Shown here: positions 35,401-46,367 of the stretch, one piece after another | Numbering within the stretch: the stretch's first letter is position 1 | Layout of the letters: the number at the start of each line of letters is the position of its first letter | Assembly: GCA_964598225.1 (NCBI GenBank) | Contig: CAZRBG010000011.1 | Span: forward strand, 1-64,000 | From: SG8-4 sp964598225 | GTDB taxonomy: Bacteria; Planctomycetota; Phycisphaerae; Sedimentisphaerales; Anaerobacaceae | Length of the DNA stretch: 64,000 nt | Reading direction: 5' to 3' | Made by a program: the position numbers and the translations under genes | Notes under the pieces: model-generated | Database searches by the model: none | What the model saw: the letters and a program-made list of their open reading frames with translations, nothing else | Told to the model about the DNA's origin: nothing

Positions 35401-36690
35401 GTATCGAAAATGACCGAGACGTTGATAGATCGAAAGGTCTGACATCAGCACAACGGCAATTTGACTGGTCGTTACGGCAATATGCTCCCGCATATCTTCT
35501 GCCGAGCGACGAGAAGCGGAGAAAGAAGCTGTGATTCGATCATGCTCCAACTTCTGTCTGACCGTTTTGCCGATTTGGTCGAGGATTCTACCTTCGATGC
35601 TCTTTTGGTATTTGTTGCTGGGTTCCGACCATTCAAAGGGCCAGATGGGCTGTTTCAACCGGGGAATGAAGCAGTTTCCTCGCACAAGCCCGGCCCTTTC
35701 CACGAAGTATTTTGATGTTTCTTCCGCGTACCATGCCGGCAACCTGCCGGTGAATCCCTCCCCAATATAACGATTGACCGTCTGCAATTGTTGACTGATG
35801 AAATCCTGATCGATTCTGTCCGGGCGAGGTCCTGTCAAAGCATACCAGAGGTGGTAACGGATGGTCATTTGTTTCTCGTGCGGGTGCGTCAAGAGACGCG
35901 GATGGATAGCCTTTTGCAGAAAATCGGGCAGGTCCTCAAGCACCTCCTGAAAGATCTTTTGTGGTACACCCATTCGGCCGAGCTTGCGATACTCATCTGT
36001 CAGGACATTAAGAAACGCCTCGCTCTGATCGGCTGTCAGAGGTTTATCGTATGCTTTGGCGGAACTGAGAGCTTGCGTCGCCTTTGATCGCAGCCGCAAC
36101 ACTTGAGACAAGAAGACTTCATCGACCGGCTTGTCCAGGTACTCCAGCGGGGAACCGCTTCTGAGCAGAAGCGAGTCAGTCTCGAAACGCCTGTGTGTGT
36201 GAACTTCGTGCCATCGGGCGTATATGCAGGCCCGCTCGTAATCGGAAGGAGCCAGTCTGAAGGCTTCTTCGTATGCCGCGGTTGTCTCTCCGGCAAGTTG
36301 GCGCAACCTCTCACCTTCCTTCTCGGTCGGCCAGCCGAGCTGGGCAGTGCGAAAGTGGTAACGCTGAAAGGTCATTCTGGCGCACAGTGCGCGAAGCTGC
36401 GCGAAGCGATAGCCTCCGAAAATGCGCCGGCCCTGGTCGTCGCGCAGGTCCAGAGCGGCTTTGACATCGTCGAAATGGCCCTCCAGCAGTCTGCGCTTGA
36501 GCGTATCGTAACATTCGTCCGGGGAACCCTTAATCTCTTTGAGGCCGGTTATAAACTCCTTGCGCTGTCCGTTTGCGTTTTGTGCCGTGTCTTCGCTTTG
36601 CCGGGGCTCCGCAGATTGTCCTGCCGGCAGTATCGCAAAAAGCATTATCCATACTAAAATCTGACTGATCCGCCTTCTTAATCTGACCAT
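32449..36690 (-). CDS. 1413-residue secreted protein with C-terminal ankyrin repeats
   Basis: ATG 36690 (MVRLRRRISQILVWIMLFAI) has GGGAGAGA upstream and starts a signal peptide; the frame extends 74 codons further without support. Residues about 30-450 are helical and carry a TPR-like pattern. About 450-640 and 640-1000 are beta-rich regions I cannot assign, including KLGGYWLVWAGLIEG and repeated glycan-binding-like strands. About 1000-1180 holds ankyrin repeats (NTRTVRRLLSECPQLARARD; IAGILIDYGAEVNVKTPTEE; VRTLLDRGADPEIGGHRGT; VEILLAYGADVYATG). The last about 230 residues are mixed alpha/beta. No catalytic motif stands out. It lies 175 bases beyond trpA, with a GGCCGAAA/TTTCGGCC stem in the gap, so it is probably a separate unit. 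Confidence 0.78.
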   Translation of the reverse strand: MVRLRRRISQILVWIMLFAILPAGQSAEPRQSEDTAQNANGQRKEFITGLKEIKGSPDECYDTLKRRLLEGHFDDVKAALDLRDDQGRRIFGGYRFAQLRALCARMTFQRYHFRTAQLGWPTEKEGERLRQLAGETTAAYEEAFRLAPSDYERACIYARWHEVHTHRRFETDSLLLRSGSPLEYLDKPVDEVFLSQVLRLRSKATQALSSAKAYDKPLTADQSEAFLNVLTDEYRKLGRMGVPQKIFQEVLEDLPDFLQKAIHPRLLTHPHEKQMTIRYHLWYALTGPRPDRIDQDFISQQLQTVNRYIGEGFTGRLPAWYAEETSKYFVERAGLVRGNCFIPRLKQPIWPFEWSEPSNKYQKSIEGRILDQIGKTVRQKLEHDRITASFSASRRSAEDMREHIAVTTSQIAVVLMSDLSIYQRLGHFRYPPGVWIASSGGTTHDQSGVWVHTIGKYQPLPSYPWKKTITPMDSSTASTRSIASRVLKAIAAGDTATLDTLVSESRDFSKQDIHKLTVFLNDEIYATEPERMQEIEDLLIEKPWSWSVVSVRRPSEAAEKTLALILRWKLGGYWLVWAGLIEGTEQESLSDMLARLKPGLELPPEPAPVEIAKPVDILSVDGISEMQSLDPIDAGHSWRVRLALAEGDAAVPWKLLYCRAEWTDQDRPARPVPYGRYIARHLGPVVWTINKEGFHEAGPDLNSRPAPPMSIEGNGSVYAATLPLRGFEQSYLQVYSAFDGRELARRRITADESSVWSWGRFMAHRKGSPFGVSADFDAACPGMPAFKPVLAKTMNKGVHSISLSVEDGFFSLKSDKRILPTRGSRLLARWWLNGEPVSPQTAGEFAAVNNAHTEGLASLLRMPAKLPTAVLKAKPGDKVGLQVMLSPDRIESPALNPESSQCITSLDIGKSPTVPILTNRLDFKVNAAMIAESNSKPVTAANLKKLAEAIRKGNTRTVRRLLSECPQLARARDSSGQSALEILCCSRPMAKYIWRWKIGGDATVKYWKDMAEIAGILIDYGAEVNVKTPTEETPLYYVIDRGRSFGPDDTPPVELVRTLLDRGADPEIGGHRGTVLQRTVTVLLSYQSKIMAPVVEILLAYGADVYATGRRHHEKPAYELIDELRKKGNIDIAALINKHSAIKCKEQGVAVRAGVEEFIGRVRNADEKELLSLNNELPWMTGIELTRLGRHIQKEHGSDLKGVGSIAQLRLKGDWAEVSLPTGLKGDKANLYIVLMKYPGGAYHAMETGWNDGSNIGRRIHNASLQHRGLINAVYSAFGWMHKCRISGGLSSTGYPRRIPSISIRSERDRLIVRGRNVLSRTHFHAELTPTLVWYWDDPWSLKLASSMKFERDGQKMVMAGGGLTFQNKDKTVVFTRSDGQVRMETGGKETLGSEFILDLETLAQIQTTNEGR

Positions 36691-36865
36691 GTTCGTTCTC
36701 TCCCAATGCATTGCCCAATTCATTTCGGTACTTCTCGCGCGCGTCCCCGCACTCTCGACTACATCGAGGAACCTGGCAACGTTCGATTGTAGCAGGCCGA
36801 AAACACAAACACAACAAATTTCGGCCAGGCAGGATTCAGGAATATTCAGGTATGAGTCTCTTATG

Positions 36866-37654
36866 TCAGATCGCGACTTTGACCTGCGTGATGAAAGCTT
36901 TGATCTCTTCAAGGGCTTTTTCGGTATTGTCGAGGTTGCTTTCTATCAGGCCGACGATCTTCGAGCCGATTATCACGCCGTCGGCGCCGGCGCGGGCAAC
37001 TGCTGCGGCGTGCTCGGGACTGCTGATGCCGAAACCGACGCATATCGGGACATCGGTCATTGCCTTCAGCTTGCTGACCAGGTTCTCCACGGCATCGGAC
37101 AGCTCCGAGCGCGCCCCTGTGACCCCTAACAGCGATACTGCGTAGATAAAGCCCGTGGTCTTTGACGCGATCAGCTTCATCCGCTCGGGCTTTGTGATCG
37201 GGGTCACCATAAAGACCGTATCGAGTCCCGCCGCCGAAGCCGGACCGGCAACTTCATCGGCATCGTCTATGCTCACGTCCGCCACGAGCACGCTGTTGAC
37301 ACCGGCGGCGGCCGCATCTCGATAGAAACTTTCGCATCCGTAATGATAAATCAGGTTGTAGTACATCAGCAGCCCGATGGGGATGTCGGCATACGCTTTG
37401 ATCTCGGCGATTAGATCCAGAGCTTTTCGACATGTCATGTCCGATTTCAATGCGCGTATGCCGGCCTTTTGAATTGTGGGACCGTCTGCGATCGGATCGC
37501 TGAAGGGGATACCAAGCTCCAGGATGTCGGCTCCGGCATCAATTGCTCCCTTAATCAAAGTCAACGATTTCTGGTAGTCGGGATCGCCCAACACAAAAAA
37601 AGGGATGAGGGCGGCCTTGTCACGAGCTGCAAAGATGTCTTTGTACGTTTTCAT
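36866..37654 (-). CDS. trpA: tryptophan synthase alpha subunit
   Basis: A 262-residue TIM-barrel enzyme cleaving indole-3-glycerol phosphate to indole, passed to TrpB. The catalytic Glu lies in LELGIPFSDPIADGP and the catalytic Asp in the same motif; the phosphate-binding end VGFGISSPEHAAAV..GVIIGSKIV is present. Length is normal (about 260-270). ATG 37654 is taken because it starts the conserved family N-terminus (MKTYKDIFAARDKAALIPFF); the ribosome site is weak and a longer reading would not add family sequence. Last gene of the trp operon, 49 bases after trpB. Note that it needs IGP from TrpC, which is not in this operon. Confidence 0.96.
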   Translation of the reverse strand: MKTYKDIFAARDKAALIPFFVLGDPDYQKSLTLIKGAIDAGADILELGIPFSDPIADGPTIQKAGIRALKSDMTCRKALDLIAEIKAYADIPIGLLMYYNLIYHYGCESFYRDAAAAGVNSVLVADVSIDDADEVAGPASAAGLDTVFMVTPITKPERMKLIASKTTGFIYAVSLLGVTGARSELSDAVENLVSKLKAMTDVPICVGFGISSPEHAAAVARAGADGVIIGSKIVGLIESNLDNTEKALEEIKAFITQVKVAI

Positions 37655-37703
37655 GCAAAGATTTTCTCGTATTTTAGTAGAGTGTGCTGTGCACACCATT
37701 GCG

Positions 37704-38918
<1,215 letters not shown>

Positions 38919-38920
38919 GT

Positions 38921-39544
38921 TCAGCCTTTCAGGTGTCGTATGTTATCGAACAGTTTCTTCATTTTCTTGTGGTCTTTCCTGCCCGGTTCGGCTTCGATCC
39001 CGCTGCAGACGTCGATGCCGTAAACTCCGAGTTCGACGGCGTCGGCGGCATTATCGGGATCTATGCCCCCGGCCAGAAAGATTCGCCTTGTAGTATGCCC
39101 TACGAAGCTCCAATCGAAAGTGTCGCCGGTGCCGCCGTATTTGTCCGGATGAAAAGCATCCAAAAGGATGGCGTCGGTGAAAAAACGCCTGGCCTTTTCG
39201 ATGTCCGCCTGTTCTTTCACGCGTATCGCCTTCATGGTTTTAAGATTGTGGTAGGTCAGCGAGCTGCAGAACTCCGGGCTCTCGTCACCGTGCAGTTGGA
39301 CCCAGTTCAAGGGGCACAGGTCCGCGGCCTCGCGGATCTGTTCTACCGTTGCATTTACAAAAATGCCTGCGGTATCTATGAAAGCCGGCAGCATATTAAC
39401 GATCTCGCCTGCTTTACGAGGCGTCACATACCGGGGGCTCGGCCGATAGAAATTAAAACCCAGTATGTCCGCACCCATATCCATCGCCGCTACGGCGTCG
39501 TAGTAACTCGTGATGCCACAGATTTTGACTTTTACTATCAGCAT
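38921..39544 (-). CDS. trpF: phosphoribosylanthranilate isomerase
   Basis: A 207-residue TIM barrel that isomerises phosphoribosylanthranilate by an Amadori reaction. The general-base Cys lies in VKICGIT, the general-acid Asp in ILLDAFHPDKYGGTGDTFDW, and the phosphate-binding end is FLAGGIDPDN..GIDVCSGIEAEPGRKD. Length is typical. It sits between trpD (10-base gap) and trpB (2-base gap), so it is translated from a polycistronic message. In many bacteria trpC would lie next to it; here it does not. Confidence 0.97.
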   Translation of the reverse strand: MLIVKVKICGITSYYDAVAAMDMGADILGFNFYRPSPRYVTPRKAGEIVNMLPAFIDTAGIFVNATVEQIREAADLCPLNWVQLHGDESPEFCSSLTYHNLKTMKAIRVKEQADIEKARRFFTDAILLDAFHPDKYGGTGDTFDWSFVGHTTRRIFLAGGIDPDNAADAVELGVYGIDVCSGIEAEPGRKDHKKMKKLFDNIRHLKG

Positions 39545-39554
39545 GGTCTTAATG

Positions 39555-40574
39555 CTACGCCTTGTTTGACACTTCGATCAATTTATCCAGGCAAGCCATT
39601 GCGCCGCCGTCGTCAATGGAGGATCCGGCCAGTTGAATAGCGTCGGCAAAATCATCGGCCAGACCCGCGACGATGATCGCCGCGGCGGCATTTAGAATCA
39701 CGATATTCCTTCGAGCACCTCGATCCTCGCCGGTCAGGATGCCGCGTACAATGCCGGCATTGGTTATTGCGTCGCCGCTGTTTAACTCGTCTATGGATGT
39801 ATCGGAAAGCCCGAATTCCGCCGGATCGAGATCGATCGATGTGATTTCGCCGTCCATGAGCCGGCGGATGCGGGTGATACCGAGCGTGCTGATTTCGTCC
39901 ATCCCCTGACCGTGAACGACCATAGCCCGCTTAGCGCCGAGCATTTTGAGGGTTTCGCAGATCCTCTCGAGAAGGCCCTCTTGCGCGACGCCCATAACCT
40001 GCGAGGTCACCCCGGCGGGATTGGCCAGCGGGCCGAGAATGTTGAAGGCGGTCCTGAAGTCCAGGCTCTTTCGGATGGGCTGTACAAATTTCATCGCGGG
40101 ATGGTATTTGGGCGCGAACATAAAACCGATGTGAGCCAGCCGGATACATTCGGCCACTCCCGGCGGTCCCGGGTCGATATTCACTCCGAGCTCTTCCAAC
40201 ACATCGGCCGAGCCGCATTTGCTCGTGATCCCCCGATTGCCGTGCTTTGCGACGTACGCCCCGGCGCCGGCGGCCACCATCGCGGCAGCCGTAGAGACGT
40301 TGAACGTTTTGACCGTAGCTCCGCCGGTCCCGCAAGTATCTATCAGGTTGTCGACGCCGGCCTCGACCCGCACGGCATGATCTCGCAGCGACTGAGCCAG
40401 ACCCGCGATCTCACCCGATGTCGCCCGCTTCATTCGCATGGCCGCCAGAAACGCCGCTATCTGAACCTCCGTGACCTCGCCGGCGAAAATGATGTCCTGA
40501 AGCTCTTTCGCCTGGTCGAACGTAAGATCGCCGCCCTCCAGGATGATTTCCAGATACTTGGTGATATTAGCCAT
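39555..40574 (-). CDS. trpD: anthranilate phosphoribosyltransferase
   Basis: A 339-residue enzyme transferring phosphoribose from PRPP to anthranilate. Key motifs: DTCGTGGATVKTFNVSTAAA (PRPP loop GTGG), VAKHGNRGITSKCGSADVLE (anthranilate and metal region) and a late DEISTLG. The normal SSxSGSAD is TSKCGSAD, a small variant. ATG 40574 has AAGGAAG upstream. Downstream of trpG by 88 bases; that gap carries the 20-bp palindrome at 40627-40646. Confidence 0.96.
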   Translation of the reverse strand: MANITKYLEIILEGGDLTFDQAKELQDIIFAGEVTEVQIAAFLAAMRMKRATSGEIAGLAQSLRDHAVRVEAGVDNLIDTCGTGGATVKTFNVSTAAAMVAAGAGAYVAKHGNRGITSKCGSADVLEELGVNIDPGPPGVAECIRLAHIGFMFAPKYHPAMKFVQPIRKSLDFRTAFNILGPLANPAGVTSQVMGVAQEGLLERICETLKMLGAKRAMVVHGQGMDEISTLGITRIRRLMDGEITSIDLDPAEFGLSDTSIDELNSGDAITNAGIVRGILTGEDRGARRNIVILNAAAAIIVAGLADDFADAIQLAGSSIDDGGAMACLDKLIEVSNKA

Positions 40575-40626
40575 TCTTTTCGCCTTCCTTATCAGAATTA
40601 GCGTAGCTCGTTTATCAGATTATGCC

Positions 40627-40646
40627 AGGAGTTTTGCAAAACTCCT
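40627..40646. repeat. 20-bp perfect palindrome between trpG and trpD
   Basis: AGGAGTTTTG followed by CAAAACTCCT. A shorter version is at 26819-26832. As RNA it would be a 9-10 bp hairpin with almost no loop, so a DNA-level role (binding site) or cruciform is as likely as termination. It sits in the only long gap inside trpG-D-F-B-A. Confidence 0.6.
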
Positions 40647-40662
40647 CTTATGAATCAATCAT

Positions 40663-41271
<609 letters not shown>

Positions 41272-41287
41272 ACTTACACCTTTACTT

Positions 41288-44200
41288 TCATTGCCCCCGC
41301 GTCCGCTCACTTGCTTTTCGCAATTTCGGCCTGGGACGGGATTCCCATGCTTCCACATCTTTCGACAGAACGTCGATGGCTTTGTCGAGCTGTGCATCTT
41401 TACCCATCGGCACATCACCCGGCTCATTCCAGACAACATAGTGGGGCGCGGCTCCGTTTAGTTCCATATCCTCGCCGGTCTCCAGCACGTACCAGCCGCG
41501 GAAGGGCAGGCGCAAATAACCCATATCCATCACCTGCGTACCGCCGGTTGAGATCACGCCTCCGGCCGTCGGGACCCCGACGACCTTGCCGCGATCGAGC
41601 GTCTTGATCGCATGGCTGAATATCTCGGCGTTGCTGAAGCTGTTCTGATTGCACAGCACCGTAATGGGCTTGTTCCACGTGGCGTAGACACGGCGGTCCT
41701 CCGGATAACCCGCCTTGCCGCCTCGCGGCACAGTAATAGCGTGCGACGGCTGGCACAGCATAGTCAGCAGGTGGTCCGTCGTGAAGCCGCCGCCGTTGTT
41801 TCGCACGTCGATGATCAGACCCTTCTTGCCAGCCCCTTCGGCGTATAATTCCCTTTCGAGCTTCTGGAAGCTGGGCCAGTTCATGCCGCGAATGTGAACG
41901 TATCCCAACGTTTCGTCCGAGGCATCGTCAACCTTGGTACGATTATCGCGAATCCACTTCTCGTAGAGCAGACCTCGCGCGGCCCCGTACGAAATCGGAC
42001 GCAGGACAACCTCACGCTTTTCGCCTTCGGAATTCTCGACGCTCAGGTGAATATCGCGAGCCGGCGGGCCGTTCAGCACTTCGGTCAGGTCCATCCCGGG
42101 GTCTACATTGACGCCGTCGATGCTCCTGATAATCTCGCCCGGCTCGATCCGGCTCTTCTCCTGATCCGCCGGGCCGTTGGGCAATACATCTCTGACCTTC
42201 AGGCCGGGGCCTTTGTAATCGTCGTCGAATCGCACGCCCAGATGGGCAGTTGAAATATTCCAGTCCGGCCGCTCCGGAGCCGGGGACCACCGGCGGCTGT
42301 AGAAGCCCAGGTGCGAACCGTTCAGCTCGCCGAGCATCAGGTTGATCACGACACCCAAGCTGTCGCCATCCACCGCCTGTGCCGCGGCGCCCGCATACTT
42401 GCGACGAATAGCATCCCAGTTGCGATTGCCGAGCCGCTCGTCGTAGTAACGGTCGCGCATCAGGCGCCAGGCCAACTCGAACGCCGCCCGGAAATGCGCC
42501 GCGCGATCCACTTGCTGCCTGGCGCGGAAGGAATACTCGGTCACTTTGCCTTTTTCCGAAACGCTCGCGGGCTTGCCGCCGGACAGCCATACAATCTGCT
42601 TGCCCTTTTCGAGCCAGCGCATCTGCCTGCCCGTCTTCTCGGTCAGCAGTTTCGGCTTGAGCTCGTCCGGTATCTCGACGGTGTACGTGCCTCGTTTGCC
42701 GTCAATTGTTGCCCTGAACGCCAGTTTCTTCGAGTCCGGCGACCAGAACAGTCCGCGCTCCGTAGAGCCGTCGATATCGATCCGGCGCACCCGCTCGTGG
42801 ATCCGCTCGAAGTCAATTACCACTTCCGGAGTTTTCTTTTCTTCTGTTTTCTCTTTATCTTCTTTCTCTTTATCCTCTATCTGTTTATCCTCCGATGACT
42901 CGGATTGTTCGTCTTGCTTGTCGTCTTTTTCCTTCCGCGACTTTTCCATCTTCTTCAGGGCCTTTTCAATGGTCCGGTCTCGCTTGCTCTTCTCGTATTC
43001 GGCTTTTTCGAGCCAGATATAGAAGATGTCCGTTTCACGGTCGAGCCGATCTCCGGTAAAAGCGATGACCTTGCCGTCCGGACGCCACACCGGATTGTGC
43101 TCGTCGTACGGATGCCGTGAGACGTTCACCGGATCGCCGGAGCCGTCCGCCGGTACGATCCAGATATCCCGGTTGAAATTTTGATCGTTAGTCGCGTACA
43201 CAATCCACTTGCCGTCCGGCGACCAGTCGTATTCCGGCGTATCCCAGTGGTCCAAAAGGCGCTGAACGGCCTTGCCGTCCGGCGTCATGATCCACAGATC
43301 GCCAAGTCCCTTGACAAACGAAATCCGCTCACCGTCCGGGCTGAATCGAATGTCCCGCTCGACCTCTGCGTCCTCGGTCACCCGCTTCAGCTCGAACTGC
43401 TCGTGCTGCCACCAGTAGAGTTCGGGATCGGCCCGCTCGGCTCTCCAGATGTCGCATTGCCCTTGGGCATCGCTTGCAAAGAGAATGTAGTCCCCTCCCG
43501 GCGAAAAGACCGGAGTTCGCTCTTCTTCGGGCGTATCGGTCACCTGCTTAGGCTCGCGAAGCTCGGTATCCATCACCCACAGGTCGCCTCCTGCGATGAA
43601 GGCAATCTCCAGGCCGTCGTTCGAGAACGCGACTTCCGACGCATCGTCGAGAGTCCGTCGCTTGAGAGGCGGTGTCACCATATCGCCCGCGTTGCGAATC
43701 TTGATCCGTTTCGGCCTGTTGTCCCTGCCCGGTCTGAACCGGTAGAAATCGAAAAGATGGCGAAAGACAAGCGTCGAGCCGTCCCGCGAAATGCACGGAA
43801 AGACCGCCGAATCGTCCGTGAAAGTTGTCAACTGCTCTTCCTCATTCGTCTCGAGATTGTACCGCCAGAGGTTGAACACACCGTTCTGTTCGCTGATATA
43901 GTAAAAGCCGTCACCGGCCGCATTCCACAACGGCCAGCACGATCCCGTCTCGCGGGCAAGAAGTTTCGTGTGCTCCTCCGTCTCAAAATCGTACATCCAG
44001 ACCTGACTCGCGCGCGATCCGTAGTATCCCTTTCGCCACCATCTCATTCCCTCTCGAGTGTAAAGGAGCTTCTGACCGTCGGGCGAAAGATCGCCGTCCT
44101 GACCGTAAGCGTCGAAGAGCAGTTCCTCGGCCTTGCGCTTGCTGCTGTCAATCCTGAAGAAACGCTGCGACTCCCTCCAGATGTGGTCCCGGTTGGCGTT

Positions 44201-44608
44201 GACCAGCAGGGCATGGCCCGAGGGATACCATTGTTCGAGCGAGTATCCGGCCGTATGAAAAGTCAGTTGCTCGGGCGCTCCGCCTTCCACGGGCACGATG
44301 TAAACCTGGCTCCCGGCGTTGCGGTCGCTGACAAATGCAATCTGCGAGCCGTCGGGTGAAAAGGCCGGCTGGCTGTCGCCGGACGGATGCTGCGTGAGCT
44401 GTCTCGCGTCGCCGCCTTTGGCCGGGACGATCCATATATCTCCGCGCCACGCGAAGGCAAGCTTCGAGCCGTCGGGCGAGAGAGCCGGATCGGACGCCAG
44501 ACAAATCCTCTCATTGTCCGCTGCCTGCGCAACACAAGCCAACAGGCAAATCCACGAGAACATCGCTACTTTCCCACACTTCAAAACAGGGTCACTTCCA
44601 CTGTGCAT
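41288..44608 (-). CDS. tricorn-type S41 protease with TolB-like propeller
   Basis: An 1106-residue secreted peptidase. Signal region FSWICLLACVAQA (an alternative start is ATG 44563). Residues about 30-560 hold WD40/TolB-like blades with repeated SPDG signatures (LSPDGSKLAFAWRGDIWIV; FSPDGSQIAFVSDRN; WSPDGKWIVYATNDQN). About 565-620 is a highly charged Lys/Glu linker. The C-terminal part has the tricorn C1-like helices (RAAFELAWRLMRDRYYDERL), a PDZ domain (about 790-880) and the S41 core: IDVRNNGGGFTTD and CNQNSFSNAEIFSHA (Ser about 992), with no CtpA-type Lys, as in tricorn. The family degrades oligopeptides. It sits inside the trp operon between trpE (36-base gap) and trpG (16 bases). Confidence 0.92.
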   Translation of the reverse strand: MHSGSDPVLKCGKVAMFSWICLLACVAQAADNERICLASDPALSPDGSKLAFAWRGDIWIVPAKGGDARQLTQHPSGDSQPAFSPDGSQIAFVSDRNAGSQVYIVPVEGGAPEQLTFHTAGYSLEQWYPSGHALLVNANRDHIWRESQRFFRIDSSKRKAEELLFDAYGQDGDLSPDGQKLLYTREGMRWWRKGYYGSRASQVWMYDFETEEHTKLLARETGSCWPLWNAAGDGFYYISEQNGVFNLWRYNLETNEEEQLTTFTDDSAVFPCISRDGSTLVFRHLFDFYRFRPGRDNRPKRIKIRNAGDMVTPPLKRRTLDDASEVAFSNDGLEIAFIAGGDLWVMDTELREPKQVTDTPEEERTPVFSPGGDYILFASDAQGQCDIWRAERADPELYWWQHEQFELKRVTEDAEVERDIRFSPDGERISFVKGLGDLWIMTPDGKAVQRLLDHWDTPEYDWSPDGKWIVYATNDQNFNRDIWIVPADGSGDPVNVSRHPYDEHNPVWRPDGKVIAFTGDRLDRETDIFYIWLEKAEYEKSKRDRTIEKALKKMEKSRKEKDDKQDEQSESSEDKQIEDKEKEDKEKTEEKKTPEVVIDFERIHERVRRIDIDGSTERGLFWSPDSKKLAFRATIDGKRGTYTVEIPDELKPKLLTEKTGRQMRWLEKGKQIVWLSGGKPASVSEKGKVTEYSFRARQQVDRAAHFRAAFELAWRLMRDRYYDERLGNRNWDAIRRKYAGAAAQAVDGDSLGVVINLMLGELNGSHLGFYSRRWSPAPERPDWNISTAHLGVRFDDDYKGPGLKVRDVLPNGPADQEKSRIEPGEIIRSIDGVNVDPGMDLTEVLNGPPARDIHLSVENSEGEKREVVLRPISYGAARGLLYEKWIRDNRTKVDDASDETLGYVHIRGMNWPSFQKLERELYAEGAGKKGLIIDVRNNGGGFTTDHLLTMLCQPSHAITVPRGGKAGYPEDRRVYATWNKPITVLCNQNSFSNAEIFSHAIKTLDRGKVVGVPTAGGVISTGGTQVMDMGYLRLPFRGWYVLETGEDMELNGAAPHYVVWNEPGDVPMGKDAQLDKAIDVLSKDVEAWESRPRPKLRKASERTRGQ

Positions 44609-44644
44609 TTTTTTCTCTTTCTTTTTCGTAATCCGTTATGTTCG

Positions 44645-46240
44645 TCACTTTCCTCGAATCGCGCGAATGCACGAGTTCGCTTTGTGCTCGGTTTCCTCGA
44701 ATTCGGTCTTCGGGACGCTGTCGTGGACGATGCCGGCGCCGACGCGGATGTATGCCGTATGGTCCCGGACCTGGAGGCTGCGTATCGTGATACAACTGTC
44801 GAACTGCCCGTCCACGGTCAGGTACATCACCGCGCCGCCGTAGTAGCCCCTCTTGGTCTTTTCCAGTTGTCGGATTATCTTCATCGCCTCGATCTTAGGC
44901 GCGCCGGTGAGAGTTCCCATGTTCATCGTCGCGAGATACGCACTGAGCGCATCAAGCTCAACGGCCAGCGTCCCCTTGACGTTGCTCACCAGATGCTGGA
45001 CGGACTCGTATTTCTCGACGGTCAGCAGTTCGGTTACGACTCTGCTTCCGGGTGCGGCTACGCGGGCAATGTCGTTTCTCGCCAGATCGACCAGCATCAT
45101 GTGCTCGGCCAGCTCCTTGCGGTCCAGTTTCAACTCCGCCTCGTAGCGAAAATCCGTGTCGAGATCGATTTTGTGGCCCGCTCTGCCACGAGGCTTTGTG
45201 CCTGCTATCGGCCTGATTTCAACGTTCCGGGGCTCTGCGCCGCTTACGCGAAGATTAAGCTCCGGGCTGGAGCCCATCAGGATCGTGTTGGGCGTGTTGA
45301 GATAGAACATGTACGGCGAAGGATTCAGGTCCCGCAGCCGTTTGTAGACGTCCAGCGGCTCATCCGGGCAGGGCTCGCTCTTTGTCCTGCTCAGGACCAC
45401 CTGGAAAATGTCGCCGTCGAGGATATGCCGCTTGGCGGTCTCGACCATCTTTTCGTACTCACCCCGATCGGTATCTGTCGACGCCGGCGGCAGCGAACCG
45501 GAGAACTCCCTGCCCCGAGGCACGTCGAAACGCGCCAGATTGCTGTAGTAATCGAACCACTCCTGGGCCTCGGTTATCGCCGCCTCGCGGTCGCCGTTGG
45601 TTATTATCACGTTGACGACCACGTAGCCCTGATTTTCCTTGTGGTCCATCAAAAAGATGTTGTCGGCGAAATAGAGTTCGTAATCGGGATTACCCAGCAG
45701 GTCGTCTTCGCTGGCGGGCAGCTTCTCGAACTGGTCTATGAAATCATAACTCAAAGCGCCGAGCAGCCCGCAGGTAACGCGGAAAGGCTTGCTGGCCAGC
45801 TTGAAAGCAAACGCCACGGCACGCAGAACGTCCATCTGATTGGTCGTCTTGAGCCGCGTCTGCTCGTCGACTAATTGATCCGGCTGGCGGACCTTGCCGC
45901 TTATCGTCTCGGCGTCGGATTCGACCGACTCGCAGAAATCGAAGTGCGACTCTTTCGTCGACAAATATTCGATCATCCGCCGGCCGGTCCTGCTCAGGGC
46001 CTTAATGGTGAAATCGGCGCCCGTGCCGGTAATATAGAGCGCGGGCTTTGAGGTCCCGAAGCTCAGGGTCGTAGCCCCCGCCAGATGCTCGCGCGACTCG
46101 AACAGGCAGCAGTTTTTCGCCCGCCCGTAGTCGCTGACCTTGGCGAAAAAGTCCACCGGCTCGGGCATATCGATCCGTTTTACTATCGGCACGATCTGCC
46201 CCGGCTCAGCCCCTTGTATGATCTGTCTGTAATCTTCCAT
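44645..46240 (-). CDS. trpE: anthranilate synthase component I
   Basis: A 531-residue chorismate-utilising enzyme. N-terminal regulatory part with CCLFESREHLAG, the counterpart of the LLES tryptophan feedback site. The catalytic domain has GDIFQVVLSRT, PIAGTKPRGR, LVDLARNDIARVAAPGS, TGAPKIEAM and YYGGAVMYL. Length is typical (about 490-530). First structural gene of the operon, 219 bases after the stop of a Trp-rich leader peptide and past an intrinsic terminator, so transcription is likely attenuated; feedback inhibition is expected in addition. ATG 46240 is preceded by AAGGTGG. Confidence 0.96.
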   Translation of the reverse strand: MEDYRQIIQGAEPGQIVPIVKRIDMPEPVDFFAKVSDYGRAKNCCLFESREHLAGATTLSFGTSKPALYITGTGADFTIKALSRTGRRMIEYLSTKESHFDFCESVESDAETISGKVRQPDQLVDEQTRLKTTNQMDVLRAVAFAFKLASKPFRVTCGLLGALSYDFIDQFEKLPASEDDLLGNPDYELYFADNIFLMDHKENQGYVVVNVIITNGDREAAITEAQEWFDYYSNLARFDVPRGREFSGSLPPASTDTDRGEYEKMVETAKRHILDGDIFQVVLSRTKSEPCPDEPLDVYKRLRDLNPSPYMFYLNTPNTILMGSSPELNLRVSGAEPRNVEIRPIAGTKPRGRAGHKIDLDTDFRYEAELKLDRKELAEHMMLVDLARNDIARVAAPGSRVVTELLTVEKYESVQHLVSNVKGTLAVELDALSAYLATMNMGTLTGAPKIEAMKIIRQLEKTKRGYYGGAVMYLTVDGQFDSCITIRSLQVRDHTAYIRVGAGIVHDSVPKTEFEETEHKANSCIRAIRGK

Positions 46241-46291
46241 TTATCCACCTTATAACTTTGTAATCGGGCAATTCACGTCGCGGATAACGGT

Positions 46292-46307
46292 AGCCCGTCC
46301 ACGGGCT
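46292..46307. repeat. short palindrome in the trpE leader
   Basis: AGCCCGT-CC-ACGGGCT, arms of 7 bp, between the attenuator and the trpE start. It may fold in the leader RNA; it resembles other GTAGxxxG..C palindromes of the window. Confidence 0.4.
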
Positions 46308-46367
46308 GACATACGTTGCCAGGGATCTATTAATGGCAGTTTTTAGTCTCAAATCGCCCAAAACACA

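Noticed and set aside
36795..36826. GGCCGAAA/TTTCGGCC stem as trp operon terminator
   Set aside because: The stem is 8 bp with a 16-base loop and no T-run follows in either direction; kept only as a note under the ankyrin gene.
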